A DNA stretch of 64,000 nt, taken from the NCBI RefSeq assembly GCF_029590555.1, contig NZ_CP081001.1, forward strand, positions 434,001 through 498,000. Reading direction: 5' to 3'. The position numbers and the translations under genes were made by a program. Position 1 is the first letter of the stretch. Every line of letters starts with the position of its first letter. The DNA is from Sphingobium sp. V4. GTDB lineage: Bacteria; Pseudomonadota; Alphaproteobacteria; Sphingomonadales; Sphingomonadaceae. This document shows, piece by piece, positions 8,136-15,749 of this stretch. The notes under the pieces are model-generated. The model made no database searches, was not told the origin of the DNA, and saw nothing but the letters and a program-made list of their open reading frames with translations.

Positions 8136-8576
8136 ATGGCGACCGAACCCGCTCCGAAGATGATTTTCGTCAATCTGCCGGTCGGTGATCTGGGCGCCTC
8201 CATCGCCTTCTATGCGGCGGTTGGCGCGGCGCCAAACCAGGATTTCGCCGACGAGAGCACGCAGATGATGAGCTTTTCCGAGAGCATCCACGTGATGCTG
8301 CTGACGCGGGAGCGCTTCCAGGGCTTCACGCCGCGCAAGATTCCCGACGCGCATGAAACCGCACAGGTGCTGCTCGCATTGAGCGAGACGAGCCGCGAGG
8401 CGGTGGATGCGACCGTGGAAAGCGCGCTTGCGGCTGGCGGCACCGAACCGAACCCACGGCAGGATCATGGCTTCATGTACGGCCGTAGTTTCGCGGACCT
8501 GGACGGCCATATCTGGGAAGTGGCGTGGATGGACATGGCGGCGGCGCTGGCCTCGGGACGGTCCGCCGAAATGTGA
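8136..8576 (+). CDS. VOC-family (glyoxalase/extradiol-dioxygenase-like) protein
   Basis: This 146-residue single-module vicinal-oxygen-chelate protein begins KMIFVNLPVGDLGASIAFY and ends with the usual DLDGHIWEVAWMD strand, where the Glu is a typical metal ligand. The first strand lacks the His often found there, so catalysis is uncertain. GAGGAGAAG precedes ATG 8136. It is the first gene of a tight operon (8136-10745) of small VOC, DUF1428 and AHSA1 proteins, opposite an HxlR-SCP2 regulator. A detoxification or small-molecule-binding role is inferred from the company. Confidence 0.82.
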   Translation: MATEPAPKMIFVNLPVGDLGASIAFYAAVGAAPNQDFADESTQMMSFSESIHVMLLTRERFQGFTPRKIPDAHETAQVLLALSETSREAVDATVESALAAGGTEPNPRQDHGFMYGRSFADLDGHIWEVAWMDMAAALASGRSAEM

Positions 8577-8598
8577 AACAAGAATGAGGAGAGAGACG

Positions 8599-8961
8599 AT
8601 GGCCTATATGGACGGTTTCGTGATTCCGGTGCCCAAGGGTAACAAGGAACGCTATCGGGAGGTGGCGGCCTACGCCGCGCCGATCTTCATCGAGCATGGC
8701 GCGACGCGCGTGGTGGAATGCTGGGCCGACGACATCAAGCCCGGCAAGGTCAATGATTTCCGCACCGCCGTGATTGCCGAGGCGGATGAGGAAGTTGTCT
8801 TTTCTTGGGTCGAATGGCCCGACAAGGCGACCCGCGACGCGGGCGCGGAAAAGGTCATGAACGATCCCCGGATGCAGCCCAAGGAGGGCGAAGACATGCC
8901 CTTTTCCGGCGCGCGGCTCATCTATGGCGGCTTCGAGGTGCTGCTCGACGCGAAAGCCTGA
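8599..8961 (+). CDS. DUF1428 family protein
   Basis: This 120-residue protein starts MAYMDGFVIPVPKGNKERY, the hallmark of DUF1428, a dimeric alpha-beta (ferredoxin-like) family with no assigned reaction. It continues with ATRVVECWADDI, FSWVEWPDKATRD and FSGARLIYGGFEVLLD, all typical. It starts 22 bp after the VOC gene with a GAGGAGAG ribosome-binding site and is clearly in the same operon. Members commonly sit beside glyoxalase-like and AHSA1 genes under HxlR or ArsR control, as here. Confidence 0.88.
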   Translation: MAYMDGFVIPVPKGNKERYREVAAYAAPIFIEHGATRVVECWADDIKPGKVNDFRTAVIAEADEEVVFSWVEWPDKATRDAGAEKVMNDPRMQPKEGEDMPFSGARLIYGGFEVLLDAKA

Positions 8962-8983
8962 CACCTGTTGCAGGAGAAAGACG

Positions 8984-9790
8984 ATGACCGACTTTTCCGG
9001 CAAATTCTTCTGGTATGAGTTGATGACCAGCGACCCGCAGGCCGCGCTGGCCTTTTATGGCGATGTGCTGGGCTGGACCAGCGCGCCCTTCGGCGGCGAT
9101 CTGGCCGAACCCTATCATGTCGTTTCCGGCAGCGCCGGGCAACTGGGCGGGGTGATGGCGATTCCGGCCGAAGCGAAGGACTGCGGCATGACGCCCTGGT
9201 GGGGTGGCTATGTCGGGTCTGCCGACGTGGATGGCGACGTCGCGCGGCTGAGCGCGGCGGGGGGCAGCGTGAAGAGGCCGCCTGAGGACATATCGGGCGT
9301 CGGGCGCTTCGCGGTGATGAGCGATCCCGGCGGAGCGGTGTTCATGCTGCTCAAGGGCGCCAGCCCGGATGGCATGGATGCGCCGCCGCCGATGGCGTCC
9401 GGCCATGTCGGCTGGCATGAACTCTACAGCGGCGATTTCGATGCGGACATGACCTTCTACACCGGCCAGTTCGGCTGGACGAGGGGCGAAGCCATGGATA
9501 TGGGCGAAATGGGCAGCTATCAGCTCATTTCCCAGACCGGCGGCAGCGATTTCCAGAGCATGACCGGCGGCGTCATGCCCGTGCCGCCGATGATGCCCGT
9601 GCCGCTCTGGCTCTTCTATTTCGTCGTGAACGACATCGATGCGGCGGTCGAGCGGGTAACGGCGGGCGGCGGCCAGGTTCTGAACGGCCCTATGGAAGTG
9701 CCCGGCGGTGCGTGGATCATCCAGGCGACCGACCCGCAAGGCGCGATGTTCGCGCTGGTCGGGATGCGTCAGGATCAGGGAGAGGCGTGA
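8984..9790 (+). CDS. Two-module VOC-family protein
   Basis: This 268-residue protein is made of two VOC modules in tandem. Module 1 (about residues 1-125) opens GKFFWYELMTSDPQAALAFY and closes MSDPGGAVFMLLKG. Module 2 (about 135-265) opens GHVGWHELYSGDFDADMTFY and closes QATDPQGAMFALVG. Such fused modules form one metal or ligand site. The sequence resembles proteins annotated as glyoxalase-like or hydroxylase-related but no reaction can be assigned. It lies third in the 8136-10745 operon, 22 bp after DUF1428 with a CAGGAGAAAG site, and its stop overlaps the next start by one base. Confidence 0.85.
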   Translation: MTDFSGKFFWYELMTSDPQAALAFYGDVLGWTSAPFGGDLAEPYHVVSGSAGQLGGVMAIPAEAKDCGMTPWWGGYVGSADVDGDVARLSAAGGSVKRPPEDISGVGRFAVMSDPGGAVFMLLKGASPDGMDAPPPMASGHVGWHELYSGDFDADMTFYTGQFGWTRGEAMDMGEMGSYQLISQTGGSDFQSMTGGVMPVPPMMPVPLWLFYFVVNDIDAAVERVTAGGGQVLNGPMEVPGGAWIIQATDPQGAMFALVGMRQDQGEA

Positions 9791-10281
9791 TGGACAGGAT
9801 TTCTCCTTGTCTGTGGTTCGACGGCCAGGCCGAGGAGGCGGCGCGTTTCTATGTGTCCGTCTTCGGCGGGTCGGTGGACCATGTCAGCCATTATCCCGAA
9901 CACAATCCCTCTCCATCGCCGTTGCCGGGCGGCAGCGTGCTGCTGGTCGAGTTCACCCTGTTCGGGCAAAGCTATCAGGCGCTGAACGGCGGGCCTCAAT
10001 TCAGCTTCGACGAAGCGATATCGCTGTCGGTGGCGTGCGAGGATCAGGCGGAGCTGGACCGCTATTTCGATGCCCTGACCGCCGATGGCGGCAAGGACGG
10101 CCCGTGCGGCTGGGTGACGGACAAATATGGACTGTGCTGGCAGTTGGTGACGCGGCAGATCATGGCCAATTACCGGACGGACGACAAGGCAGGCATTGCG
10201 CGGATGATGCAGGTGATGATGACGATGCGGAAGCTGGACACCGCCGCGATGCAGGCCGCATTCGAGGGGAGGGCCGCATGA
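9790..10281 (+). CDS. PhnB-like VOC protein (3-dmu-9_3-mt family)
   Basis: This 163-residue protein starts MDRISPCLWFDGQAEEAARF, the signature of the PhnB-like VOC branch (Pfam name 3-dmu-9_3-mt, now regarded as not methyltransferases). It continues with the GGPQFSFDEAISL and GPCGWVTDKYGLCWQLV segments typical of the family. The C-terminal extension (MMQVMMTMRKLDTAAMQAAF) is also usual. The start codon overlaps the previous stop (TGATG) and its stop overlaps the next ATG (ATGA), showing translational coupling in the operon. Biochemical role unknown. Confidence 0.85.
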   Translation: MDRISPCLWFDGQAEEAARFYVSVFGGSVDHVSHYPEHNPSPSPLPGGSVLLVEFTLFGQSYQALNGGPQFSFDEAISLSVACEDQAELDRYFDALTADGGKDGPCGWVTDKYGLCWQLVTRQIMANYRTDDKAGIARMMQVMMTMRKLDTAAMQAAFEGRAA

Positions 10282-10745
10282 GCAGCACAGAGCATGAACT
10301 ATCCGTCACCTGCCATGTCGCCGCCCCGCGCGCGATCTGCTGGAAGGTGTGGACGGACCTGAAGGACGAATGGTTCTGTCCCAAGCCGTGGCGCGCCGAG
10401 GTGATCGAGGAGGATCTGCGCCCCGGCGGGCGCAGCGCGGTGCAGATGTTCGGCCCGGATGGCGAGGAGACCGGGCCGATGGAGGGCGTCTTCCTGGAGG
10501 TCTTGCCGGGCGAAAGGGTCGTCACGACGGACGCCTATGCGGCGGGCTGGGTGCCCCAGACCCCGTTCATGACCGCGATCTGGAGCTTTGCCGACGAAGG
10601 GGAAGGAACGCGCTTCACCGCCACCGCACGCCACTGGGACGCGGAGGCCAGGGCGCGGCATGAGAAGATGGGATTCCATCCCGGCTGGGACCAGATGATG
10701 GCGCAGTTCAAGGCGCTCAGCGAGACGTCGGCGGCGAGCGCCTAG
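10278..10745 (+). CDS. SRPBCC / AHSA1-domain protein
   Basis: This 155-residue protein has a START-like helix-grip fold of the AHSA1 type. It opens HELSVTCHVAAPRAICWKVW, continues with LRPGGRSAVQMFGPDGEE, and closes RHEKMGFHPGWDQMMAQF, the usual AHSA1 end (GFxxGWxxxLxxL). The fold binds hydrophobic ligands, and stand-alone bacterial members are of unknown function. It overlaps the upstream gene by 4 bp (ATGA) and is the last gene of the VOC operon. An interspersed repeat follows. Confidence 0.85.
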   Translation: MSSTEHELSVTCHVAAPRAICWKVWTDLKDEWFCPKPWRAEVIEEDLRPGGRSAVQMFGPDGEETGPMEGVFLEVLPGERVVTTDAYAAGWVPQTPFMTAIWSFADEGEGTRFTATARHWDAEARARHEKMGFHPGWDQMMAQFKALSETSAASA

Positions 10746-10756
10746 CTGGACCAGTT

Positions 10757-10829
10757 CCGTTCGTTTCGGGCGTAGTCGAGCAACGGCCGGCGTGGCTAAT
10801 CGCTTCTCGACTGCGCTCGCTGCGGCCGG
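10757..10829. repeat. Interspersed palindromic repeat, GTCGAG subfamily
   Basis: The arm 10757-10786 (CCGTTCG...GTAGTCGAG) and the partner 10804-10829 (TTCTCGACTGCGCTCG...) are imperfect inverted repeats between the convergent AHSA1 and ogl genes. The same arm recurs in inverted orientation at 26874-26898. Confidence 0.6.
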
Positions 10830-10839
10830 AAGCCGGCTG

Positions 10840-12177
10840 TCACCGCGCCTTCGCCACCTCCACCGCGTAGATGGCGGGTTTGCCCTCGATATTGCTGCGA
10901 TAGACCAGCCATTTGCCGTCGGGCGTGAAATGCTGGTTGGGTTCTAGCGTGTAATCATGCCTCGACAGGTCGGCGAGGCGTTCGGTTTCCAGAGTGCCGG
11001 TTGCGATCAGTCGATCCGCCTCGAGCGTGGTGCGGGCGCGGGGGCTGTCATCGGGACGGGGATGGAAGAGGCTGATATATTTGCCATCATTGCCGCCGTC
11101 GCCGGAAAAGCTGCGGCCATCGGGCGCGGAGCTGAAATGATAGCTCCCCTGATCCGGGCGGAGCGCATACCAGCGGCGTGCGCCGCTGACCACATCATGG
11201 CCGGCGAGCCAGCGCACCCCTTGCGGCTGGATCAGGTCGTACCAGATGGTGCGGCCGTTGGGCGCCCAATATTCGTGTCCGGCAATCTCGCCCTGGAAGC
11301 TGCGCTGGTGGACCCTGGTCTTCTGGCTACCGTCTGTGCGGATGGTCCAGATGCGGTCGACCTGTTGCCACGGTCCTTCATGGCAATACATGAGCAGCGA
11401 GGGGTCGGTCGGCGAGAACTGGACATGGTTGAGCCAGTCCTTCGATCGGGTGACGCTGCGCCGCACGCCGGTGCGGATGTCGATGGTGAAGATTTCCATC
11501 GGCACGCCCGCTGCGAGGCGGGCGTCCATCCATCGCGCCTTGGCTTCAGCGAAGGAGAGGGGGCGGCCGTCCGTCCCGGTGCCGCTATAGCCGGGCGATC
11601 CGGTCCTGGGATCGCGCTTGCCCTGCGCGGCGATGGCGGGCGGGGGTGGTGCCAGTTCATAATGGCCGGCGAGCAGGTTGTCGTCCGCATTGATCGCCTC
11701 GATCCGGCCACCGGGCAGATCGGCGATGCGACGGCGCTTGCCGGTGTCGAGATCGACCGACCAGACCACCGACGGGCCTTCATTGTCGGTGCCACCGGTC
11801 GGGTTGGTGGTATAATAGGCGACCGGCGCGCGGTTGCCGACGAAGAGCAGGCGGTCGACCTTCTCCCGGAGGAGCAGCCGGGTGGTCCAGTCGCTGGTGT
11901 CCGCGACGCGGATGCCCTCCGGCGTCAGATAGACCATGCGCTTCCCGTCGGGGGTGAAGGGATTATAGTTGAAATAGAGGGCGTAATTGCCGGGGCGGTC
12001 ATCGATCCGGACGATGCGGTGGCCGGTTGTGGCATCGATCCAGCGCGGCGGCGCAGCATCGGGCGATTGCGCCGCCGCCAGCATCGGGAAGATCGCCGCC
12101 AGCCAGATGCCCTTGCCCCTCAATGTCCATCCCTTCCACTTTGTAGATCGCCATTCCATATATGGGGTCGATGTCAT
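10840..12177 (-). CDS. ogl: Exported oligogalacturonate lyase (PL22 family)
   Basis: This 445-residue beta-propeller enzyme eliminatively cleaves short unsaturated pectin oligomers. The mature part starts TGHRIVRIDDRPGNYALYFN, then FTPDGKRMVYLTPEGI. It contains QGSYHFSSAPDGRSFSGDGG and, near the end, EPNQHFTPDGKWLVYRSN, which carry the Gln and His residues that bind Mn2+ in characterised PL22 enzymes. A hydrophobic segment (GIWLAAIFPMLAAA) suggests export, although many PL22 members are cytosolic. A start at Met7 (12159) is possible. No other pectin gene is nearby, so it looks like an isolated catabolic gene. Divergent from the TonB-like gene at 12499. Confidence 0.9.
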   Translation of the reverse strand: MTSTPYMEWRSTKWKGWTLRGKGIWLAAIFPMLAAAQSPDAAPPRWIDATTGHRIVRIDDRPGNYALYFNYNPFTPDGKRMVYLTPEGIRVADTSDWTTRLLLREKVDRLLFVGNRAPVAYYTTNPTGGTDNEGPSVVWSVDLDTGKRRRIADLPGGRIEAINADDNLLAGHYELAPPPPAIAAQGKRDPRTGSPGYSGTGTDGRPLSFAEAKARWMDARLAAGVPMEIFTIDIRTGVRRSVTRSKDWLNHVQFSPTDPSLLMYCHEGPWQQVDRIWTIRTDGSQKTRVHQRSFQGEIAGHEYWAPNGRTIWYDLIQPQGVRWLAGHDVVSGARRWYALRPDQGSYHFSSAPDGRSFSGDGGNDGKYISLFHPRPDDSPRARTTLEADRLIATGTLETERLADLSRHDYTLEPNQHFTPDGKWLVYRSNIEGKPAIYAVEVAKAR

Positions 12178-12498
12178 TTACCAGCTGCCTCTCCGCCTTT
12201 GCTCCGGTTGCGCGATCGGACGATGAGGAGGGTGAGTCGGCGCATATTCATTGCGATGAAGAAACGGAAACAGTGTATTACAACTGTAAAACATTAAAAT
12301 AATATTTTATAAATTATGCGTTTCAAGAATTTAAGATTATGCGAAATATTATACCTTTGTCATATTCGCTCAGTTTTGGTAGCCCAACCTCACATGGAGT
12401 GGCACCCATGCCATCGACCGCAAGCGGGCCGACTAGACGCCATTCATCGCGCCAGCCCTCACGCAACCGGCCGATCATCCTCAGGCAGGAGATCGATC
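12178..12498. other. AT-rich divergent spacer between ogl and TonB-like gene
   Basis: Bases 12241-12360 hold only about 26 percent GC by direct count, far below the neighbouring coding DNA. The stretch includes a TTACA-AC-TGTAA dyad (12278-12289) and an A/T run near 12300. It must contain the promoters of both flanking genes. No credible coding frame lies in it. Confidence 0.6.
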
Positions 12499-13020
12499 AT
12501 GAAACCGTTAACGCTTATGCTGATGTCACCCATATTGGCGATGGCGCCGATCCATGGGGTGGCAGGAGCCGATCCACATAGCGACATCAACGTCACCGCC
12601 CAGCAGCAGACGCTGGAAAAATGGACGCAGCGTACCGGGCATATGCTGTCCCGGAACCTGACCTATCCCGATATCGCGAGCGGTCCGCAGGAAGGGGTCG
12701 TCGCGGTGAAATTCGTGTGCAGCGACAAGGGGACGCCGGCGGGCGTCACGCTGCTCCGATCATCCGGGTCGCGCCAGCTCGACAATGCCGCGTTGAAGGG
12801 CGTCGCCAGGATCAGTTCGCTGCATCCCCTGCCGGCCGGCCTGGGCCCGAGCCAGAAATATGTCGCAACCGTCCTCTTCGCGAAGGATCAGGGCAGCTAT
12901 TTCCGGCAGATCCGCAAGCTGGAGACGGCGGCGCAGGACAATAACCGGCTGTTCAACGGTCGCAACCAGACGCTGGCCCTCGGGATCGGGCTGCTTACCG
13001 AGGAGGAAGCCCTGAATTGA
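12499..13020 (+). CDS. Exported TonB-C-like domain protein
   Basis: This 173-residue protein has a signal peptide (MKPLTLMLMSPILAMAPIHG, cleavage near GVAGA). The exported domain resembles the TonB C-terminal fold: TYPDIASGPQEGVVAVKFVC, then GVTLLRSSGSRQLDNAALKG, then PLPAGLGPSQKYVATVLF. No transmembrane anchor or Pro-rich spacer is present, so it cannot be a classical energy-transducing TonB; it is more likely a periplasmic TonB-like protein. CAGGAGAT precedes ATG 12499. The AT-rich leader upstream sets it apart from its neighbours. A hairpin terminator follows. Confidence 0.75.
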   Translation: MKPLTLMLMSPILAMAPIHGVAGADPHSDINVTAQQQTLEKWTQRTGHMLSRNLTYPDIASGPQEGVVAVKFVCSDKGTPAGVTLLRSSGSRQLDNAALKGVARISSLHPLPAGLGPSQKYVATVLFAKDQGSYFRQIRKLETAAQDNNRLFNGRNQTLALGIGLLTEEEALN

Positions 13021-13044
13021 CGATGGTGCATTCCCCTGGACATG

Positions 13045-13076
13045 GAAGGGGCGCCCGGTTGCCCGGACGCCCCTTC
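13045..13076. terminator. Bidirectional hairpin between convergent genes
   Basis: AAGGGGCG (13046-13053) pairs with CGCCCCTT (13068-13075), extended by an inner 4-bp stem after one mismatch. It lies between the TonB-like gene and the convergent aminotransferase. T-runs are short, so efficiency is uncertain. Confidence 0.5.
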
Positions 13077-13099
13077 TGCCTGGGATGAGGATGCGGGAT

Positions 13100-14266
13100 T
13101 TACGCCTTGTAGACCTTGTCCACGGCGGCGCGGAATTTGGCCATGTCGTCGGCCGAACCCACCGTCACGCGTGACACGGTGGGCCAGATGGCCCAGCTGC
13201 GGCCGATCTGCACCTTTTCCGGTGCAGCGAGCAGGGCGGCCTGCATGTCCTTTGCGGGCTTCTTCCAGTCGACCATGAACATATTGGCCTGGCTGCCGGG
13301 CTGAACCTCGATGCCCTTCTTGGCGAGATAGGCGATGGTTTCGTCGCGGTTGGCGATCATTTCCTCGCGGCGCGCCTTGATGAGCGCGGCTTCCTTGTAG
13401 ACCGCGTTGCCGCAATGCATCGCGGTGATGGCGAGACCGCCGGCCGCCGGGCCGAACAGCATGATGCGCTTCTGCACTTCGGGATCGGCGAAGGTGAGGC
13501 CGAGGCGCACGCCCGCCATGCCGAACAGCTTGGAGAAGGTCCGCATGACGATAATGTCCTTGCGGTTGCCGATCAGCGTGGCGGCGCTGGGCGCTTCAGA
13601 GAAGTGGATATAGGCTTCGTCGACCAGCAGCATCGCATCGGCCGGCTTGTTGTCCAGCAACCACTTGATGTCCGCCAGCGGGGTGATGGTGCCGGTCGGG
13701 TTGTTGGGCGTGCAGATATAATAGAGGCCCGCGTTCGGATTGGCGGCCAGCATGGCCTTCACGTCGTGGCCCTTGCCGATCGCCTGGGGCGCCTTGGCGA
13801 TGGGAGCCTTCATATAGTCGGCGGTGCGCCATGCGGACTCGAAGGTCGGGTCGGCGGTCACCAGCCCCTTGGTCGGCGAGCAATAGGCTGCGACGATGCT
13901 GACCAGCGGACCGCCCGAGCCGGGCCAGGGCATGACCTGCGCCTCGGGAATGCCCTCGACCGCGGCGACGGTCTTGATGAGGTCGCCCCGATAATTGTCG
14001 GGATCATACCAGTTGCCGAAAGAGGCCGCTTCGGCGGCGGCCTGCACGCCCGAGGGGAAGGGACCGGTCCAGCATTCGTTGGCGCCGATGCGTACCGCGC
14101 CCTTGATTCCGCGCCCGGCCTGCTGCTGTGCCAGCGCGGCGGCGGGGAGCAGCGTGCTGGCGGCGACGCCCGCGCCCACCAGCGCGGTGATTTCCGCAAG
14201 CTGGCGGCGGGAATAGCCGCGTTCGATCAGGTCGTCCCTGGCATCCTTGTTCAGCATCATGGTCAT
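13100..14266 (-). CDS. Leader-bearing PLP aminotransferase, HisC-like (copy 1)
   Basis: This 388-residue fold-type I aminotransferase related to histidinol-phosphate aminotransferase has VRIGANECWTGPFP at the domain start, CTPNNPTGTITPL, VDEAYIHF, the PLP-lysine in RTFSKLFGMAGVRLG (Lys246), and a closing VSRVTVGS. Unlike true HisC it begins with a leader containing SRRQLAE followed by a hydrophobic stretch ending PAAALAQQ, resembling a Tat signal. Such export would place a PLP enzyme in the periplasm. ATG 14266 follows AGGGGA at good spacing; more upstream starts lack a site. It is a tandem paralogue of the next gene. Confidence 0.85.
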   Translation of the reverse strand: MTMMLNKDARDDLIERGYSRRQLAEITALVGAGVAASTLLPAAALAQQQAGRGIKGAVRIGANECWTGPFPSGVQAAAEAASFGNWYDPDNYRGDLIKTVAAVEGIPEAQVMPWPGSGGPLVSIVAAYCSPTKGLVTADPTFESAWRTADYMKAPIAKAPQAIGKGHDVKAMLAANPNAGLYYICTPNNPTGTITPLADIKWLLDNKPADAMLLVDEAYIHFSEAPSAATLIGNRKDIIVMRTFSKLFGMAGVRLGLTFADPEVQKRIMLFGPAAGGLAITAMHCGNAVYKEAALIKARREEMIANRDETIAYLAKKGIEVQPGSQANMFMVDWKKPAKDMQAALLAAPEKVQIGRSWAIWPTVSRVTVGSADDMAKFRAAVDKVYKA

Positions 14267-14420
14267 GTCGTCCGTCCCCTGTCCTGCGATGGCGTCAGTC
14301 ATTGGGAGAAACGAAGCGGCGGCACATTTCCGCAATGCGCCGCCTGCTTTTTGGTAATTTTCCTTGGGAAAATCGCGCCGTCAAAAATGCGATCTTCCGC
14401 GCATTTTCAAAACAAGGCGA

Positions 14421-15578
14421 TCAGGCCTTCCAGACCTTGTCCACCGCCGCGTTGAAGGCCTCCATTTCCTCCATCGAGCCGACCGAGACGCGCGAGACAT
14501 TGGGCCAGATCGGCCAGCTGCGGCCGATCTGCACGTTGGCGGCGAGGATGGCTTCCAGCATCGGCTTGGCGGGCTTGCCCCAGTCGACCATGAACATATT
14601 GGCCTGGCTACCGGGGATGACCTTGATCCCCTTCGCCTTGAGGTGGCTGACGGCCTTGTCGCGCGCGGCCACCATCTCGGCGCGGCGCGCCTTGATGAGA
14701 TCGGCCTGCGCGACCGACACGGTGCCGCAGGCGACGGCGGTCATCGGCAGCATTGCCGTCACCTGACCGCCATCATAGCGCATCATCTTTTCCATCAGCG
14801 TCGGCGACGCGAAGGTGAGGCCAAGGCGCATCCCGGCCATGCCGAACAGCTTGGAAAAAGTGCGCAGGATCATCACGTCATCGCGCGTCGCCGCCAGCTT
14901 CGCGGCGTTGGGGCCGTCATACCAGTGGATATAGGCTTCATCGACCACCAGGATCGAATCCTTGGGCTTGTTGTTGGCCAGCCATTCGATGTCCGCCAGC
15001 GGGGTGATGGTCCCGGTCGGGTTGTTGGGCGAGCAGATATAATAGACGCCCGCATTGGGGTCGGCCGCCAGCATCGCCTTCACGTCATGGGCGTAATCCT
15101 TGGTCAGCGGCACTTTCGTCACCTTGGCGCCGATCCAGGCGCCGGTGCGCCAGATGGCTTCGTAGGTGGGGTCGGCAGTCACGATGCCGCGCGTGGGCGA
15201 GGCGTAGGCGACGGCGACGCGGCTGAGCGGATCGGACGAGCCGGGCCAGGCGACCACGCGGTCGGCGGGAATGCCCTCGGCCGCCGAAACGGCGTCGAAC
15301 AGCTTCTGATGCTCATTGTCCGGTTCGTAGCGATTGCCCTCCGTCACCAGCTTGAACGCGGCTTCGGCGGCCACGGGGAAGGGGCCGGTCCAGCATTCGT
15401 TGGCACCGATGCGGACGGCGCCGGCGACGGGCTTGGCCGCCTGCTGGGCGGCGGCGCCGCCGACCCGGATGGTGGCGGTGGCTGCGCCGATCAGCGCGGC
15501 TGCCTTCGCCAGCTGGCGGCGCGAATAGCCGCGGTCGAGAAGATCCTGTTCAAATGCGGTATCGGGTTGCGTCGCCAT
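14421..15578 (-). CDS. Leader-bearing PLP aminotransferase, HisC-like (copy 2)
   Basis: This 385-residue paralogue of the gene at 13100 shares long identical stretches: VRIGANECWTGPFP, NNPTGTITPLADI, VDEAYIHW, RTFSKLFGMAGMRLG (PLP-lysine at residue 243) and PGSQANMFMVDW. It also has the SRRQLAKAAALIGAAT leader. The two genes are 154 bp apart in the same direction, so they are a tandem duplication that has diverged. ATG 15578 opens MATQPDTAFEQDLLDRGYSR; the frame stays open far upstream, but that is the shadow of ptsP. Substrate unknown. An imidazole-acetol-type or other amino donor pair is possible. Confidence 0.85.
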   Translation of the reverse strand: MATQPDTAFEQDLLDRGYSRRQLAKAAALIGAATATIRVGGAAAQQAAKPVAGAVRIGANECWTGPFPVAAEAAFKLVTEGNRYEPDNEHQKLFDAVSAAEGIPADRVVAWPGSSDPLSRVAVAYASPTRGIVTADPTYEAIWRTGAWIGAKVTKVPLTKDYAHDVKAMLAADPNAGVYYICSPNNPTGTITPLADIEWLANNKPKDSILVVDEAYIHWYDGPNAAKLAATRDDVMILRTFSKLFGMAGMRLGLTFASPTLMEKMMRYDGGQVTAMLPMTAVACGTVSVAQADLIKARRAEMVAARDKAVSHLKAKGIKVIPGSQANMFMVDWGKPAKPMLEAILAANVQIGRSWPIWPNVSRVSVGSMEEMEAFNAAVDKVWKA

Positions 15579-15749
15579 GGTCCCTGTCTCCCTGCGAGCC
15601 TCTGCAAAAGACTCTTCACGCTGCTGGACGAATGTACAGAATGTTTCCGCCATGGAAATGCCCGGCAAAGGCCAAATGGCGGCAATTCCGCGCAACTTTT
15701 TTGCGCCCCGACCTTGGAAAGCGACCCTTGTATCTGATAGCGCAGCGAT

